Assembly: GCF_900099805.1 (NCBI RefSeq)
Contig: NZ_FNDR01000008.1
Coordinates: 248,001-312,000 of the forward strand
Direction: 5' to 3'
From: Variovorax sp. OV700
GTDB lineage: Bacteria; Pseudomonadota; Gammaproteobacteria; Burkholderiales; Burkholderiaceae_C
DNA length: 64,000 bases
Positions 48,905 to 57,861 of this stretch are shown here, piece after piece. Each line of letters starts with the position of its first letter. Within the stretch, counting starts at the first letter, position 1. The position numbers and the translations under genes were made by a program. The notes under the pieces are model-generated. The model was not told the DNA's origin and did no database searches. It worked only from the letters and a program-made list of their open reading frames with translations.

Positions 48905-49699
48905 ATGGATCTGGGCATTGCAGGCAAGACCGCGCTGGTGTGCGGCGCAAGCAAGGGACTGGGCTACGGCTGCGCCGACGCGCTGGTGCGCGAAGGCGTG
49001 AACGTGGTCATCGTGGCGCGCGGCGCCGAGGCGCTGGGAGCGGCAGCGAAGAAGCTGGCCGTCGCGGCCGCCGGTTCGCCAACGCCCTTCGTCAAGCACG
49101 TGGCCGCGGACATCACCACCGAGGCCGGCCGCGCCGCGGTGTTCGCACTGGGCCATGACTTCGACATCGTCGTCACCAACGCCGGCGGTCCGCCACCCGG
49201 CGATTTTCGCAACTGGGACCGTGAAGCCTGGATCAAGGCGGTCGATGCCAACATGCTCACGCCCATCGAGCTGATCAAGGCCACGGTCGACGGCATGGCC
49301 AAGCGCGGCTTCGGGCGCATCGTCAACATCACTTCAAGCTCGGTGAAGTCGCCGATCGACATCCTGGGCCTTTCCAACGGCGCGCGCAGCGGCCTCACCG
49401 GCTTCGTGGCAGGCGTTGCGCGCACGCCCATCGCGGCGCAGGGCGTGACCATCAACAACCTGCTGCCCGGCTCCTTCGACACCGACCGCCTCAAGGGCAC
49501 CATGGCCGGCGCGGCCCAGAAGACCGGCCAGGATTTCGACACTGTGTGGGAAGCCCGCAAGAAGAACATTCCCGCCAGGCGCTTCGGTACGCCGTCCGAG
49601 TTCGGCGCCATTTGCGCGTTTCTATGCAGCATGCAGGCGGGCTACATGACCGGGCAGAACATACTGGCCGACGGTGGCGCCTACCCCGGCACTTACTGA
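48905..49699 (+). CDS. SDR family oxidoreductase with atypical active site
   Basis: The product has 264 residues. The cofactor loop CGASKGLGYG and TNAGGPPPG are present, and the catalytic serine region is NITSSSVKSP. Where the YxxxK motif should follow, I read GLSNGARSG, with no Tyr and an Arg in the Lys position. This subgroup is annotated as 3-oxoacyl-ACP reductase-like but may be a poor or altered catalyst. It follows the DMT gene by 26 bases. Confidence 0.86.
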   Translation: MDLGIAGKTALVCGASKGLGYGCADALVREGVNVVIVARGAEALGAAAKKLAVAAAGSPTPFVKHVAADITTEAGRAAVFALGHDFDIVVTNAGGPPPGDFRNWDREAWIKAVDANMLTPIELIKATVDGMAKRGFGRIVNITSSSVKSPIDILGLSNGARSGLTGFVAGVARTPIAAQGVTINNLLPGSFDTDRLKGTMAGAAQKTGQDFDTVWEARKKNIPARRFGTPSEFGAICAFLCSMQAGYMTGQNILADGGAYPGTY

Positions 49700-49724
49700 G
49701 CTCGCCCGCAGGGGAGCTAGTGAA

Positions 49725-50636
49725 TCAGCGCCGTGAAGAGACCACGATCCCGCCGACGATGAGCGCGAATGCCGCGCCGTGGTACCAGTGCGGCGGCTCG
49801 CCCAGAAAGGCCGCGGACAGCAGCGCGGCGAACAGTGGCGTGAGGTTCATGAAGAAGCTCGCCGCCTGCGGCCCGGCATGCTGCACGCCGCTGCCCCAGC
49901 AGCGGTAGGCCAGGACCGCGGGGCCGATGCCGATGAAGGCCAGCGCCGCGAACAGCGGCCAGCCGGGCACGATGCGGGCGTCGGTCAGCGTCCATTCCCC
50001 GGCCGCGAACACGCCGGACCACGCGAGGCCGAACACCAGCTGCGCCATCAGGAACGCGGCCCAGTCTTGTCGCACGCCTTGTGGCTCGCGCGTGCGCGCC
50101 AGCATCCAGCTGTAGAAGGCCCAGGCGATGGTGCCCAGGATCATGTAAAGGTCGCCCGGCACCAGCCGCAGCGCGAGCAGCTGCCCCCAATCGCCGCGGC
50201 CCAGCACCAGCAGCACGCCGAGCATCGAGAGCAGGGAGCCCCAGATCTCGCGCACGCTGACGCGGGCACCGAAGAAGATGGCGCCTGTTGCGAGCATCCA
50301 CAGCGGCACGCTGGAGCCCACCAGCGTGACGTTGATCGGCGTGGAGGTCTGCAGCGCCAGGTATTGAAACGCGTTGTAGCAGCCGATGCCGAGCAGCCCG
50401 AGAACGGCGTAGCGCTTCCAGTGCGCCCACAAGGGGCTGGTTGGCCGCAGCACCGGCCATGCGAGCGGCATCAGCAGCGCAAAGGCGATGACCCAGCGCA
50501 CGAAGTTCAGCGTGAGCGGAGACACCAGGTCGCGCACCAGCCGGCCGACCACGGCATTCCCGGCCCACAGCAGCGGCGGCACGGTGAGCAGGAGGACGGT
50601 GGAAGGCGTGAGGCGATGCTGCTGCTGGGTCTGCAT
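49725..50636 (-). CDS. DMT superfamily (EamA) transporter
   Basis: The product has 303 residues with ten predicted helices. It starts MQTQQQHRLTPSTVLLL and has LLWAGNAVVGRLVRDLVSP in the first helix pair, typical of EamA-type exporters. It converges on the SDR gene and is divergent from the quinone oxidoreductase gene. Substrate unknown. Confidence 0.88.
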   Translation of the reverse strand: MQTQQQHRLTPSTVLLLTVPPLLWAGNAVVGRLVRDLVSPLTLNFVRWVIAFALLMPLAWPVLRPTSPLWAHWKRYAVLGLLGIGCYNAFQYLALQTSTPINVTLVGSSVPLWMLATGAIFFGARVSVREIWGSLLSMLGVLLVLGRGDWGQLLALRLVPGDLYMILGTIAWAFYSWMLARTREPQGVRQDWAAFLMAQLVFGLAWSGVFAAGEWTLTDARIVPGWPLFAALAFIGIGPAVLAYRCWGSGVQHAGPQAASFFMNLTPLFAALLSAAFLGEPPHWYHGAAFALIVGGIVVSSRR

Positions 50637-50735
50637 GGCCGCCGACTCTACCGGGCATTGCCCTCTGCCGCCGCGGCAAGGGCAAACGTGGCAGGATGCG
50701 CTTCTTCTTTTTTCCGCGTGCCTGGAGACTGCAAA

Positions 50736-51722
50736 ATGATGAGCAAAGCCGTCCGTATCGACCGCCATGGTGGTCCCGAAGAACTGAAGATCGTCGACGT
50801 GGAAGTCGGCGAGCCCGGCCCGGGCGAAATCCGCATCCGCCACAAGGCCGTGGGCCTGAATTTCATCGACACCTACCAGCGCAGCGGCCTCTACCCGTTC
50901 CAGATGCCGCTGCAGCTGGGCATGGAAGCCTCGGGCGTGGTCGAGGCCGTGGGCGAGGGCGTGGCGCACCTCAAGGCCGGCGACCGCGCCGCCTATGCGA
51001 GCCAGCCGCCCGGCGCCTACAGCGAGCTGCGCGTGATGCCGGCCAAGACCGTGTGCAAGCTGCCCGACGCCATCTCCTTCGAGATCGGTGCGGCCATGAT
51101 GCTCAAGGGCCTGACCACGCAATACCTGCTGAAGAAGACGCTGCCGGTGGAAGGCCTGCAGCCCGGCGACTTCATCCTGTTTCACGCGGCGGCCGGCGGA
51201 GTCGGCCTGATCGCGTGCCAGTGGGCCAAGGCGCTGGGCCTGCAGCTGATCGGCACCGCGGGCAGCGATGCCAAGTGCAAGCTCGCGCTCGACCACGGCG
51301 CGGCGCATGCCATCAACTACAGCACCGAGAACTTCGCGGCCCGCGTGAAGGAGATCACCGGCGGCAAGGGCGTCAAGGTGGCCTACGACTCGGTGGGCAA
51401 GGACACCTGGGAAGGCTCCATCGAGTGCCTGCGCCCGTTCGGCCTTCTGGCTGTGTTCGGCAACGGCTCGGGCCCCGTGCCGCCGATCAGCCTCGGCACG
51501 TTGGCCTCCAAGGGCTCCCTCTACGTGACGCGGCCCACGCTGTTCACGCACATCGCTACCCGCGAAAGCACCCAGGCCATGGCAGATGACCTGTTTGCCG
51601 TGGTGCAGAGCGGCGCGGTGAAGATACCGATCGACCAGCGCTATGCACTGGCCGACGTTCAACAGGCGCACCGCGACCTGGAAGCGCGCAAGACCACCGG
51701 CTGCACCATCCTCACGCTCTGA
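50736..51722 (+). CDS. Zinc-independent NADPH:quinone oxidoreductase (MDR family)
   Basis: The product has 328 residues. VGLNFIDTYQRSGLYP and FHAAAGGVGLIACQWAKALG (NADPH-binding Rossmann motif) identify a QOR/crystallin-type reductase. The zinc-ligand cysteines of alcohol dehydrogenases are absent. Two tandem ATGs (50736 and 50739) are possible starts, preceded by TGGAG. It is probably a detoxifying one- or two-electron quinone reductase. Confidence 0.93.
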   Translation: MMSKAVRIDRHGGPEELKIVDVEVGEPGPGEIRIRHKAVGLNFIDTYQRSGLYPFQMPLQLGMEASGVVEAVGEGVAHLKAGDRAAYASQPPGAYSELRVMPAKTVCKLPDAISFEIGAAMMLKGLTTQYLLKKTLPVEGLQPGDFILFHAAAGGVGLIACQWAKALGLQLIGTAGSDAKCKLALDHGAAHAINYSTENFAARVKEITGGKGVKVAYDSVGKDTWEGSIECLRPFGLLAVFGNGSGPVPPISLGTLASKGSLYVTRPTLFTHIATRESTQAMADDLFAVVQSGAVKIPIDQRYALADVQQAHRDLEARKTTGCTILTL

Positions 51723-51728
51723 GCCGTG

Positions 51729-51762
51729 CAAGGCTGGCATGCCCGGCAGCGGGCCAGCCTTG
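51729..51762 (+). terminator. Ten-base-pair hairpin after the quinone oxidoreductase gene
   Basis: CAAGGCTGGC (51729-51738) pairs perfectly with GCCAGCCTTG (51753-51762) around a 14-base loop. No T-run follows, so it may be a factor-dependent or weak terminator. It begins six bases after the stop codon. Confidence 0.5.
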
Positions 51763-51846
51763 TCCTACCCTTGCTGGGGTGTCATGCCTTCGTCTTGCAC
51801 AAAGCGCACTTTGTAGCCTTCAACAAAGTTCGGGAAGGCCGGCGCC

Positions 51847-52254
51847 ATGGACACTGTCAGAACCTTCATCGTCGAGGACAACCCCAGCATCCGCGAGGCG
51901 CTGGCCGGCACGTTGCGCGACGTGGCCCGGGTCGATCCCGTGGGCCAGGCGGAATCGGAACTCGAAGGCATACGCTGGCTCACCAGCAATCTGTCGCAGT
52001 GGGACTTGGCCGTCGTCGACCTGTTCCTGAAGGACGGCACGGGCTTCAGCGTGCTCGAGGCCTGCCGCAATCGCGAGCCCACGCAGAAAATGGTGGTGCT
52101 CAGTAACCACCTGACGCCCGAGACGCGCCACAAGTGCATGCAACTTGGCGCCGATGCAGTGTTCGACAAGGCCACCGAGATCGATGACCTGATCGACTTC
52201 TGCCTGCGCCGCCGGCAGGAGCAGTTCGTGGCCTCGTCGCCTTCGCCGCTCTGA
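51847..52254 (+). CDS. Stand-alone response regulator receiver protein
   Basis: The product has 135 residues, a single REC domain. The acidic pair is in FIVEDNPSIREAL, the phospho-acceptor aspartate in LAVVDLFLKDGTG at about residue 58, and the switch lysine in VFDKATEID. No output domain and no histidine kinase lie nearby, so it probably acts by protein contact (CheY/Spo0F-like). The start is ATG 51847; no kinase partner is visible in the window. Confidence 0.9.
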   Translation: MDTVRTFIVEDNPSIREALAGTLRDVARVDPVGQAESELEGIRWLTSNLSQWDLAVVDLFLKDGTGFSVLEACRNREPTQKMVVLSNHLTPETRHKCMQLGADAVFDKATEIDDLIDFCLRRRQEQFVASSPSPL

Positions 52255-52296
52255 GGGCAGAGCGCGGCGCGGGCCCCTCGCACGCCATTGGAAGAA

Positions 52297-53958
52297 TCAG
52301 CCTTCTATTTTCCCCAGCCGCGATTCGCGCAGCCGGCTTGGTGCCAGCGCGCCCGCCGTCTCCAGGATAGGGTAGGCGATGGAGCAGATGTGCGAATTGA
52401 TCCGCTTCAGGTCGCTGATCAGGTCGATGTGCAGCGAGCTGGTTTCGATGCTCAGCGTGGTGCGATCGGAGAGCCGGTCCAGGTGGGTGGTGGCATAGGC
52501 CCGCTCGAGGTCGCGAAAGCGGGCTTTTTCCTGCAGCAGCTTCTGCGCATCGCGCACGTTGCCGTTGAGAAAGACGCTCATGCTCAGCCGCAGGTTGGCG
52601 ACCAGCCGCCCATGCAGCTCGACGATTTCCGCCATGCCCGCTTCGGAGAAGTTGCGCTGCGGCTTGATCTTCTTGTCCTCGATGTCGATGATCACGCGCT
52701 CGATGATGTCGCCGATCTGCTCCATGTTGATGGTGAAGCTGATGATGTCGGTCCAGCGCCGGCTTTCTTCCTCGCCCAGCGCCTCGCGCGAGATGCGAGT
52801 CATGTAGTACTTGATGGCCGAGTAGAGCTCGTCCACCGTGTCGTCGAGCTGCCGCAGCTCCTGCGACAGGCGCAGGTCGTTGTGGCGGATCACGTCGAGC
52901 GTGCCGATGAGCATGGTCTCCACCACGTCGGCCTGATGCAGCGCCTCGCGCGCGGCATTCGAAATGGCGAGCGAAGGCGTCGAGAGCGCCGACGGATCGA
53001 GGTGGTGCGGCCGCGTGGACGTGGCCGGCTGCTGCGACACCGGCAGCATCCTCGTGACCAGCTTGGCCACCCATTGCGTGAGGCCGATGAAACCCACGCT
53101 GATGACCACGTTGAACGCCAGGTGGAACAGCACCACGCCGTGGGTTGCATTCGGCACGTGCGGCTGCACATAGCGCAACCAGAGCCCGACGAATGGCGTG
53201 ACGATCGCAACCCCCAACGCCTTGAAAAGCAGGTTGCCCACCGTGACCTGCCGCACCGACACGGCCGACTTGGCCGTGGTCAGCACCGCCAGCAGGCCGC
53301 TCCCGAGGTTGGCGCCCAGCACCAGCCCGAGCGCGACGTCCAGAGGCACCACGTTGGAACTGGCCATGGCCGCTACCAGCAGCACCACGGCCAAGCTGGA
53401 ATACGCCATGATGGCCAGCGCGGCGCCGATGGTGATTTCGAGCAGCACGTCGCTGGTGAGCGAGGCCAGCAAGGTACGCATGGCCGGCGCGGAGAACAGG
53501 GGTTCGGTGGCTTCCACCACCAGCTGCAGCGCCAACAGCATCAGGCCCAGCCCGATGAGCACCCGACCCACCCGGCCCGCCATGCTGGCCGAGCGGGAAA
53601 TGAACAGCACCACGCCCACGAAGATGAACATGGGCGAAAGCCAGGACAGGTCGGCCGAGAACAGAACCGCAATGAGGGCCGTGCCCACATCGGCGCCCCG
53701 CATCACCGCCAATGCCGCGGGCAGGGTGACCAGCCCCTGCCCCACGAAGGACGAGGTCATCAGCGAGGTGGCGGTGCTCGACTGCACCAGGGCCGTGACG
53801 CCGATGCCCGAAAGCGCGGCCGTGAACCGGTTGCGCATGCTCTGCACCAGGATCTTGCGCAAGTTGGCGCCGAACACGCGCAGCACGCCCGTGCGCACGA
53901 GGTGCGTGCCCCACACCAGCAATGCAACGGCGGCCAGCAGGTTCAGGAGATGCTTCAT
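52297..53958 (-). CDS. Na+/phosphate cotransporter family protein with PhoU-like tail
   Basis: The product has 553 residues. The first half carries two repeats of the NptA type, with TALVQSSTATSLMTSSFVGQ near residue 55 and the second at GLVLGANLGSGLLAV. Residues from about 345 form a helical PhoU-like domain (ADVVETMLIGTLDVIRHNDL). It moves phosphate across the inner membrane. It lies 65 bases downstream of the phosphodiesterase gene on the same strand and may share its transcript, giving an outlet or inlet for phosphate. Confidence 0.9.
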   Translation of the reverse strand: MKHLLNLLAAVALLVWGTHLVRTGVLRVFGANLRKILVQSMRNRFTAALSGIGVTALVQSSTATSLMTSSFVGQGLVTLPAALAVMRGADVGTALIAVLFSADLSWLSPMFIFVGVVLFISRSASMAGRVGRVLIGLGLMLLALQLVVEATEPLFSAPAMRTLLASLTSDVLLEITIGAALAIMAYSSLAVVLLVAAMASSNVVPLDVALGLVLGANLGSGLLAVLTTAKSAVSVRQVTVGNLLFKALGVAIVTPFVGLWLRYVQPHVPNATHGVVLFHLAFNVVISVGFIGLTQWVAKLVTRMLPVSQQPATSTRPHHLDPSALSTPSLAISNAAREALHQADVVETMLIGTLDVIRHNDLRLSQELRQLDDTVDELYSAIKYYMTRISREALGEEESRRWTDIISFTINMEQIGDIIERVIIDIEDKKIKPQRNFSEAGMAEIVELHGRLVANLRLSMSVFLNGNVRDAQKLLQEKARFRDLERAYATTHLDRLSDRTTLSIETSSLHIDLISDLKRINSHICSIAYPILETAGALAPSRLRESRLGKIEG

Positions 53959-54023
53959 GGGGGGTGGTTTCTATCCTTTTCGTTTCGGTTCGTTTTTCAG
54001 CCCCATTTTCCACATCTATGGGC

Positions 54024-54881
54024 TCAGTCGATCAGTGCGCCGTTGTCATGGAAGGGAAAAGGGCCTTCGAATGTGCCGGAAGCCGCTAAATGGGTCACAA
54101 GTCTTCGGTTTTGTGCGGACCAGGCGTGGACCCTGAAGCCAGGCGGCTCCAGCGTCCAGGCCGAGGGCGCGTCGGGCGACAGGTCCAGGCATACCTGATG
54201 CGCAGGCGCGGGCGAGGTCGATGCGATGGTGCCGCCAAAGCGCACGTCGATGGCACGGTGCAGGTGGCCGCAGATCACGCGCTCGACGTTTCCGTGCCGC
54301 GCGACCAGCGCTTCCAGTGCCTCGGCGCCCTGCAGCAGGCCGATCTCGTCCATGTGGCCGATCAGCGTCCGGAAAGGCGGGTGGTGCATGGCGATGACGA
54401 CGGGCTCGCCGCGGCTGGCGTCGAGCTGTTGTTCTAGCCAGCCCAGGCGCTCTTCGCACAGGGTGCCGTGGCTCGCACCCGGCACGCAGGTGTCCAGCGT
54501 GAGCAGTCGCAGCGCGCCCACGCGAACTGAATACTGGACGAAGCCGGCCGTGCCCACGCCCGGCGCCAGGTAGGCGTGGCCCGGAAAGCTGCGGCGCAGC
54601 TGGTCGCGATCGTCATGGTTGCCGGGCATCAGATAGATGGGCATCGGCAGCGGAGCCAAGAGGCGCGCCAAGTGCTCGTATTCGGCGGCGCGGCCGAAGT
54701 CACTCAGGTCGCCGGTGATCACGACGGCGTCGGGTCGCTGCGGCAGCCGCAGCACCGACTGGACCGCGCGCTCCAGGTAGGGCGCGGTGTCGATGCGGCC
54801 ATAGGCCAGGCGGCCCGGCTCGCGGATGTGCAGGTCGGTGAGCTGGACCAGGAAAGTGCTGTCTTCTGTCGTTGTCGTCAT
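54024..54881 (-). CDS. GpdQ/CpdA-like metallophosphodiesterase
   Basis: The product has 285 residues. The dimetal motifs are QLTDLHIRE, VVITGDLSDFGR, MPGNHDDRD, AMHHPPF and CGHLHRA. The segment AYGRIDTAPYLERAV and its spacing resemble GpdQ, a glycerophosphodiesterase, more than the cyclic-nucleotide enzyme CpdA, but the two are close. Its ATG overlaps the ABC ATPase stop (ATGA), which ties it to an imported phosphodiester. No signal peptide, so it acts in the cytoplasm. Confidence 0.85.
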   Translation of the reverse strand: MTTTTEDSTFLVQLTDLHIREPGRLAYGRIDTAPYLERAVQSVLRLPQRPDAVVITGDLSDFGRAAEYEHLARLLAPLPMPIYLMPGNHDDRDQLRRSFPGHAYLAPGVGTAGFVQYSVRVGALRLLTLDTCVPGASHGTLCEERLGWLEQQLDASRGEPVVIAMHHPPFRTLIGHMDEIGLLQGAEALEALVARHGNVERVICGHLHRAIDVRFGGTIASTSPAPAHQVCLDLSPDAPSAWTLEPPGFRVHAWSAQNRRLVTHLAASGTFEGPFPFHDNGALID

Positions 54882-55939
54882 ACGCTGGTCTCCTGCGACG
54901 TCATCAGGCGGTCGGGCTGGATGCGAAGTCCCACCGGGTCGCCCGGCCCGAACGGCGTGTCGCGTCCCACATCGGCCACCAGCAAGGGCTGGTCCCGCAG
55001 GCGCAGCTGCAGCTGAACGCGGTCGCCGAGGAAGATGCGGCGTTCGACCGTGGCCGCACCCCAGTCAGGCCGCGGCGCGCTCACTTCGACGTCTTCAGGT
55101 CGGACCAGAAGCATCGCATGGCTCTGCCAGGCGGGTGGGCAAGGCAGGGTGCTTCCGCCGAGTCGGACAATGCCTTGCGCGATGGCGTCGGCCTCGCGTT
55201 CCAGCCGGTTGACCCGGCCTAGGAACTCCGCCACGAAGGGGTGCGCAGGCGCACGGTACAGCTCCTCGCCGCGGCCGATCTGCACGATGCGCCCGGCGCT
55301 CATCACTGCCAGCCGGTCGGCAATGGCCAGTGCCTCCTGCTGGTCGTGCGTGACATGGATGGCCGTGATGTGCAGCCGGCGCAGCAGTTCGGCGAGCTCG
55401 TCGCGCAGCGACTCCTTGAGCTTGGCGTCGAGCGCGGCCAACGGCTCGTCCAGCAGCAGCACGCGCGGGCGCACGGCGACGGCGCGCGCCAGCGCCACGC
55501 GTTGCCGCTGGCCGCCCGAGAGCTCGGCGGGGCGCTTGTTCTCCAGGCCGCCGAGCCGCGTCAGGTCGACCAGTTCGCCGACCGCTCGCTTTTCTTCTTC
55601 CGGCGCCACGCCGCGGATACGCAGGCCATAGCCGATGTTGGCCGCCACCGTCATCTGCGGAAAAAGCGCGTAGCTCTGGAACACCATGCCCACGCCGCGG
55701 TGCTCCACCGGCCGGTCGGTGACGTCCTGGCCGCCGAACACGATGCGGCTGCCTTCGTCGGGTGCTTCGAGCCCCGCGATCAGCCGCAGCAGCGTGGTCT
55801 TGCCGCAGCCCGACGGTCCGAGCAGCGCGAGCACTTCTCCGGCCTCCACGTGCAAATCGGTCGGCAGCAGGCCGCGCGTGCCATCCGCATAGGTCTTGGC
55901 GCAGCGCGAGATGTCGATTGGAATGCGTTCAAGTTCCAT
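54878..55939 (-). CDS. ABC transporter ATPase with TOBE domain (PotA/FbpC-like)
   Basis: The product has 353 residues. Walker A is GPSGCGKTT, the signature LSGGQRQRVALARAVA, Walker B LLLDEPLAALD, and the regulatory TOBE region is near DVEVSAPRPDWG at about residues 285-350. It belongs to the class that serves polyamine, ferric iron, thiamine and phosphonate importers. It overlaps the upstream permease gene by 11 bases and the phosphodiesterase by four. Confidence 0.92.
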   Translation of the reverse strand: MELERIPIDISRCAKTYADGTRGLLPTDLHVEAGEVLALLGPSGCGKTTLLRLIAGLEAPDEGSRIVFGGQDVTDRPVEHRGVGMVFQSYALFPQMTVAANIGYGLRIRGVAPEEEKRAVGELVDLTRLGGLENKRPAELSGGQRQRVALARAVAVRPRVLLLDEPLAALDAKLKESLRDELAELLRRLHITAIHVTHDQQEALAIADRLAVMSAGRIVQIGRGEELYRAPAHPFVAEFLGRVNRLEREADAIAQGIVRLGGSTLPCPPAWQSHAMLLVRPEDVEVSAPRPDWGAATVERRIFLGDRVQLQLRLRDQPLLVADVGRDTPFGPGDPVGLRIQPDRLMTSQETSV

Positions 55940-56729
55940 GGCGTCTTTGCATCAGGTTGGCAAGGTACTGCAGTCCCCACAGTACCGGGAGGATCACGGC
56001 GAAAAAGATCAGCGTGTAGGCCGATCCGATCTCGATGCGCATCGACGCATAGCTGTCGGCCAGCCCCACGGGCAGGGTGCGCGTGAGCGGCGTGTGCAGC
56101 ATCCAGGTGAGGTTGAACTCGCCCACCGACAGCGTGAACACCATCAGGCTGCCGGCCACGATGGCCGGGAACACGGCGGGCACCAGGATGCCCATGAAGC
56201 GCTGGCGGAAGTTCGCGCCCAGCGAGCGGGCCGCTTCCTCGAGCGCGAGTAGGTCGTCGCGCTGGAAAGCCGAACTCACCGTGCGCACCATGAACGGCAG
56301 CGTGAACACCATGTGCCCCACGAGAATGAAGGCGAAGCTCTGGCGGAAGGCGGTGAGTTGGCCGTAGGCGAGGATCAGCGCCAGTGCGGTCGCGAGGCCC
56401 GGCACCGCGACGGGCAGTGTCAGCAGCTCTTCGAAGATGTGCGCAGCGCGTGAACGGCTGCGCGCCAGCGCGTAGGCGCAGGGCACGCCCAGCAGCACGG
56501 TGCCGACCACGCAGGCCAGCGCGAGTGCAAGCGACCAGCCGACGGTGCCGCCGTAGTTCTCCCACACCTCGCCGAGCCAGCGCAGCGTGAGTCCGCTCTT
56601 CAGGCCCGCGCTGTAATTGTTGACGAGGCCCGCCATCACCGACAGCAGCATCGGCGCGATCATGAAGAGGCTCACCAGCACGGTCACGGCCAGGAGGAAG
56701 GGCGCCTTGGGTTGCATGTTCTTTCGCAT
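55929..56729 (-). CDS. ABC transporter permease (inner pair, second)
   Basis: The product has 266 residues and six helices. EEAARSLGANFRQRFMGIL is the EAA loop and TLSVGEFNLTWMLHTPLTRT is typical of the PotC/PhnV-type permeases. ATG 56729 is preferred; an in-frame ATG lies four codons downstream. It overlaps the ATPase gene. Confidence 0.9.
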   Translation of the reverse strand: MRKNMQPKAPFLLAVTVLVSLFMIAPMLLSVMAGLVNNYSAGLKSGLTLRWLGEVWENYGGTVGWSLALALACVVGTVLLGVPCAYALARSRSRAAHIFEELLTLPVAVPGLATALALILAYGQLTAFRQSFAFILVGHMVFTLPFMVRTVSSAFQRDDLLALEEAARSLGANFRQRFMGILVPAVFPAIVAGSLMVFTLSVGEFNLTWMLHTPLTRTLPVGLADSYASMRIEIGSAYTLIFFAVILPVLWGLQYLANLMQRRHGT

Positions 56730-56745
56730 GAAGCGTTTCTTTCCC

Positions 56746-57567
56746 TCAGCGCGTGACCGGATTGGCGCCGAAGCGCCGAGCCGCGAACAGCACCAGCCAG
56801 GTCACGAGGCCGAGCGCAATCGACAGCGACGCAGCGAGCGCGAAGTTGGCGTAGTTGGTGAACTCGTTGTAGATGGTGATCGGAATCACCTCGAACTTGC
56901 TGGCGAGCGTGAAGGCAGTGCCGAAGGCGCCCATCGAGGTGGCGAACAGGATCGCGCCGCAGGCGAGCGTGGTGGGCGCGAGTTCTGGCATCCACACGTC
57001 GCGCGCCACGCGCAGGCGCGAGGCGCCGAGCGAGCGCGCGGCTTCTTCGAGCTGCACGTTCATGGCCTCGGCCGCTGCGGCGTAGGTGGCGATGGCGCGC
57101 GGCAGCGAGAAGTACAAATAGGCCAGGAACAGTCCGAGCATGCCATAGGCAAAGGTGATGCGCTCGCCGAACAGGTTGTCGCCGATGTCGGCCACCAGCC
57201 CTTGCCTGCCGCCGAGCAGGATTACGAAGAAGCCGATGATCACGCCAGGAAAGGACAGAGGCAGCGTGAGGAGCGACAGCAGCATGCGCTTGCCGGTGAA
57301 GGCATGGCGCGCGAGATAGATACCAACGGCCGCGCCGAGCACCAGCGTAGCGAGTGTCACGGCCACTGAAAGGGCCACGGTGTTGGCCATGCTCTGCAGG
57401 TAGCGCGAGTCGGTGAGCACTGCGAAGTACGTGCTCCAGCCTTTGGTTGCCGGCAGCGTGACGAGGCGCACCACTGGCAGCAGCCAGAAGGCCGCGAAGA
57501 ACACGGCCGCAGGTGCTGCGCAGGCTAGCAGGCGCCAGCGTGGGTTCCAGGCGTTGGCGGGTTTCAT
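56746..57567 (-). CDS. ABC transporter permease (inner pair, first)
   Basis: The product has 273 residues and six helices. LEEAARSLGASRLRVARDVW is the EAA loop. It is a PotB/PhnU-type partner of the next permease, which begins 16 bases later. A 294-base gap with a long inverted repeat separates it from the receptor gene upstream. Confidence 0.9.
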   Translation of the reverse strand: MKPANAWNPRWRLLACAAPAAVFFAAFWLLPVVRLVTLPATKGWSTYFAVLTDSRYLQSMANTVALSVAVTLATLVLGAAVGIYLARHAFTGKRMLLSLLTLPLSFPGVIIGFFVILLGGRQGLVADIGDNLFGERITFAYGMLGLFLAYLYFSLPRAIATYAAAAEAMNVQLEEAARSLGASRLRVARDVWMPELAPTTLACGAILFATSMGAFGTAFTLASKFEVIPITIYNEFTNYANFALAASLSIALGLVTWLVLFAARRFGANPVTR

Positions 57568-57595
57568 TTCAGCTGCTTGTGTTTGAGGCGCTGTT

Positions 57596-57855
57596 GTTCA
57601 GGGCGGGTGCAAAGGGCACCGGGCACTCCCCTCCGCGAATGTCCCCCGCCTTCGGCTCCTCCTTTATTTCGCTGCGGGGAGTACCCGATGCCCTGTGCAC
57701 TGGGGCACGCTCGTGGTGTATCGCTGATCAACCACCGCTCTTTGCAACGCACCCGCTGGCGGGGTGCCTTGCGCAGCGAAATAAAGGAGGAGGCCGCAGG
57801 CCGGGGGACATTCGCGGAGAAAGGTACCCCGTCGGCGGGAGCGCGCCCTGAACAA
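57596..57855. repeat. Long inverted repeat (about 260 bp) splitting the ABC operon
   Basis: The left arm (57596-57676) and right arm (57771-57855) are imperfect reverse complements. Both hold a GTTCAGGGCG end, a TCCGCGAATGTCCCCCG block and a CCTCCTTTATTTCGCTGCG inner end. The spacer is about 94 bases. No gene fits here; small open frames cover the arms on both strands. It looks like a dispersed intergenic element and differs from the REP-like copies A-E. Confidence 0.88.
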
Positions 57856-57861
57856 GACACC

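Noticed and set aside
57664-57855. Small open frame of 63 codons in the long inverted repeat
   Set aside because: Similar small frames arise in both arms because they are inverted copies; no ribosome-binding site or conserved domain supports translation.
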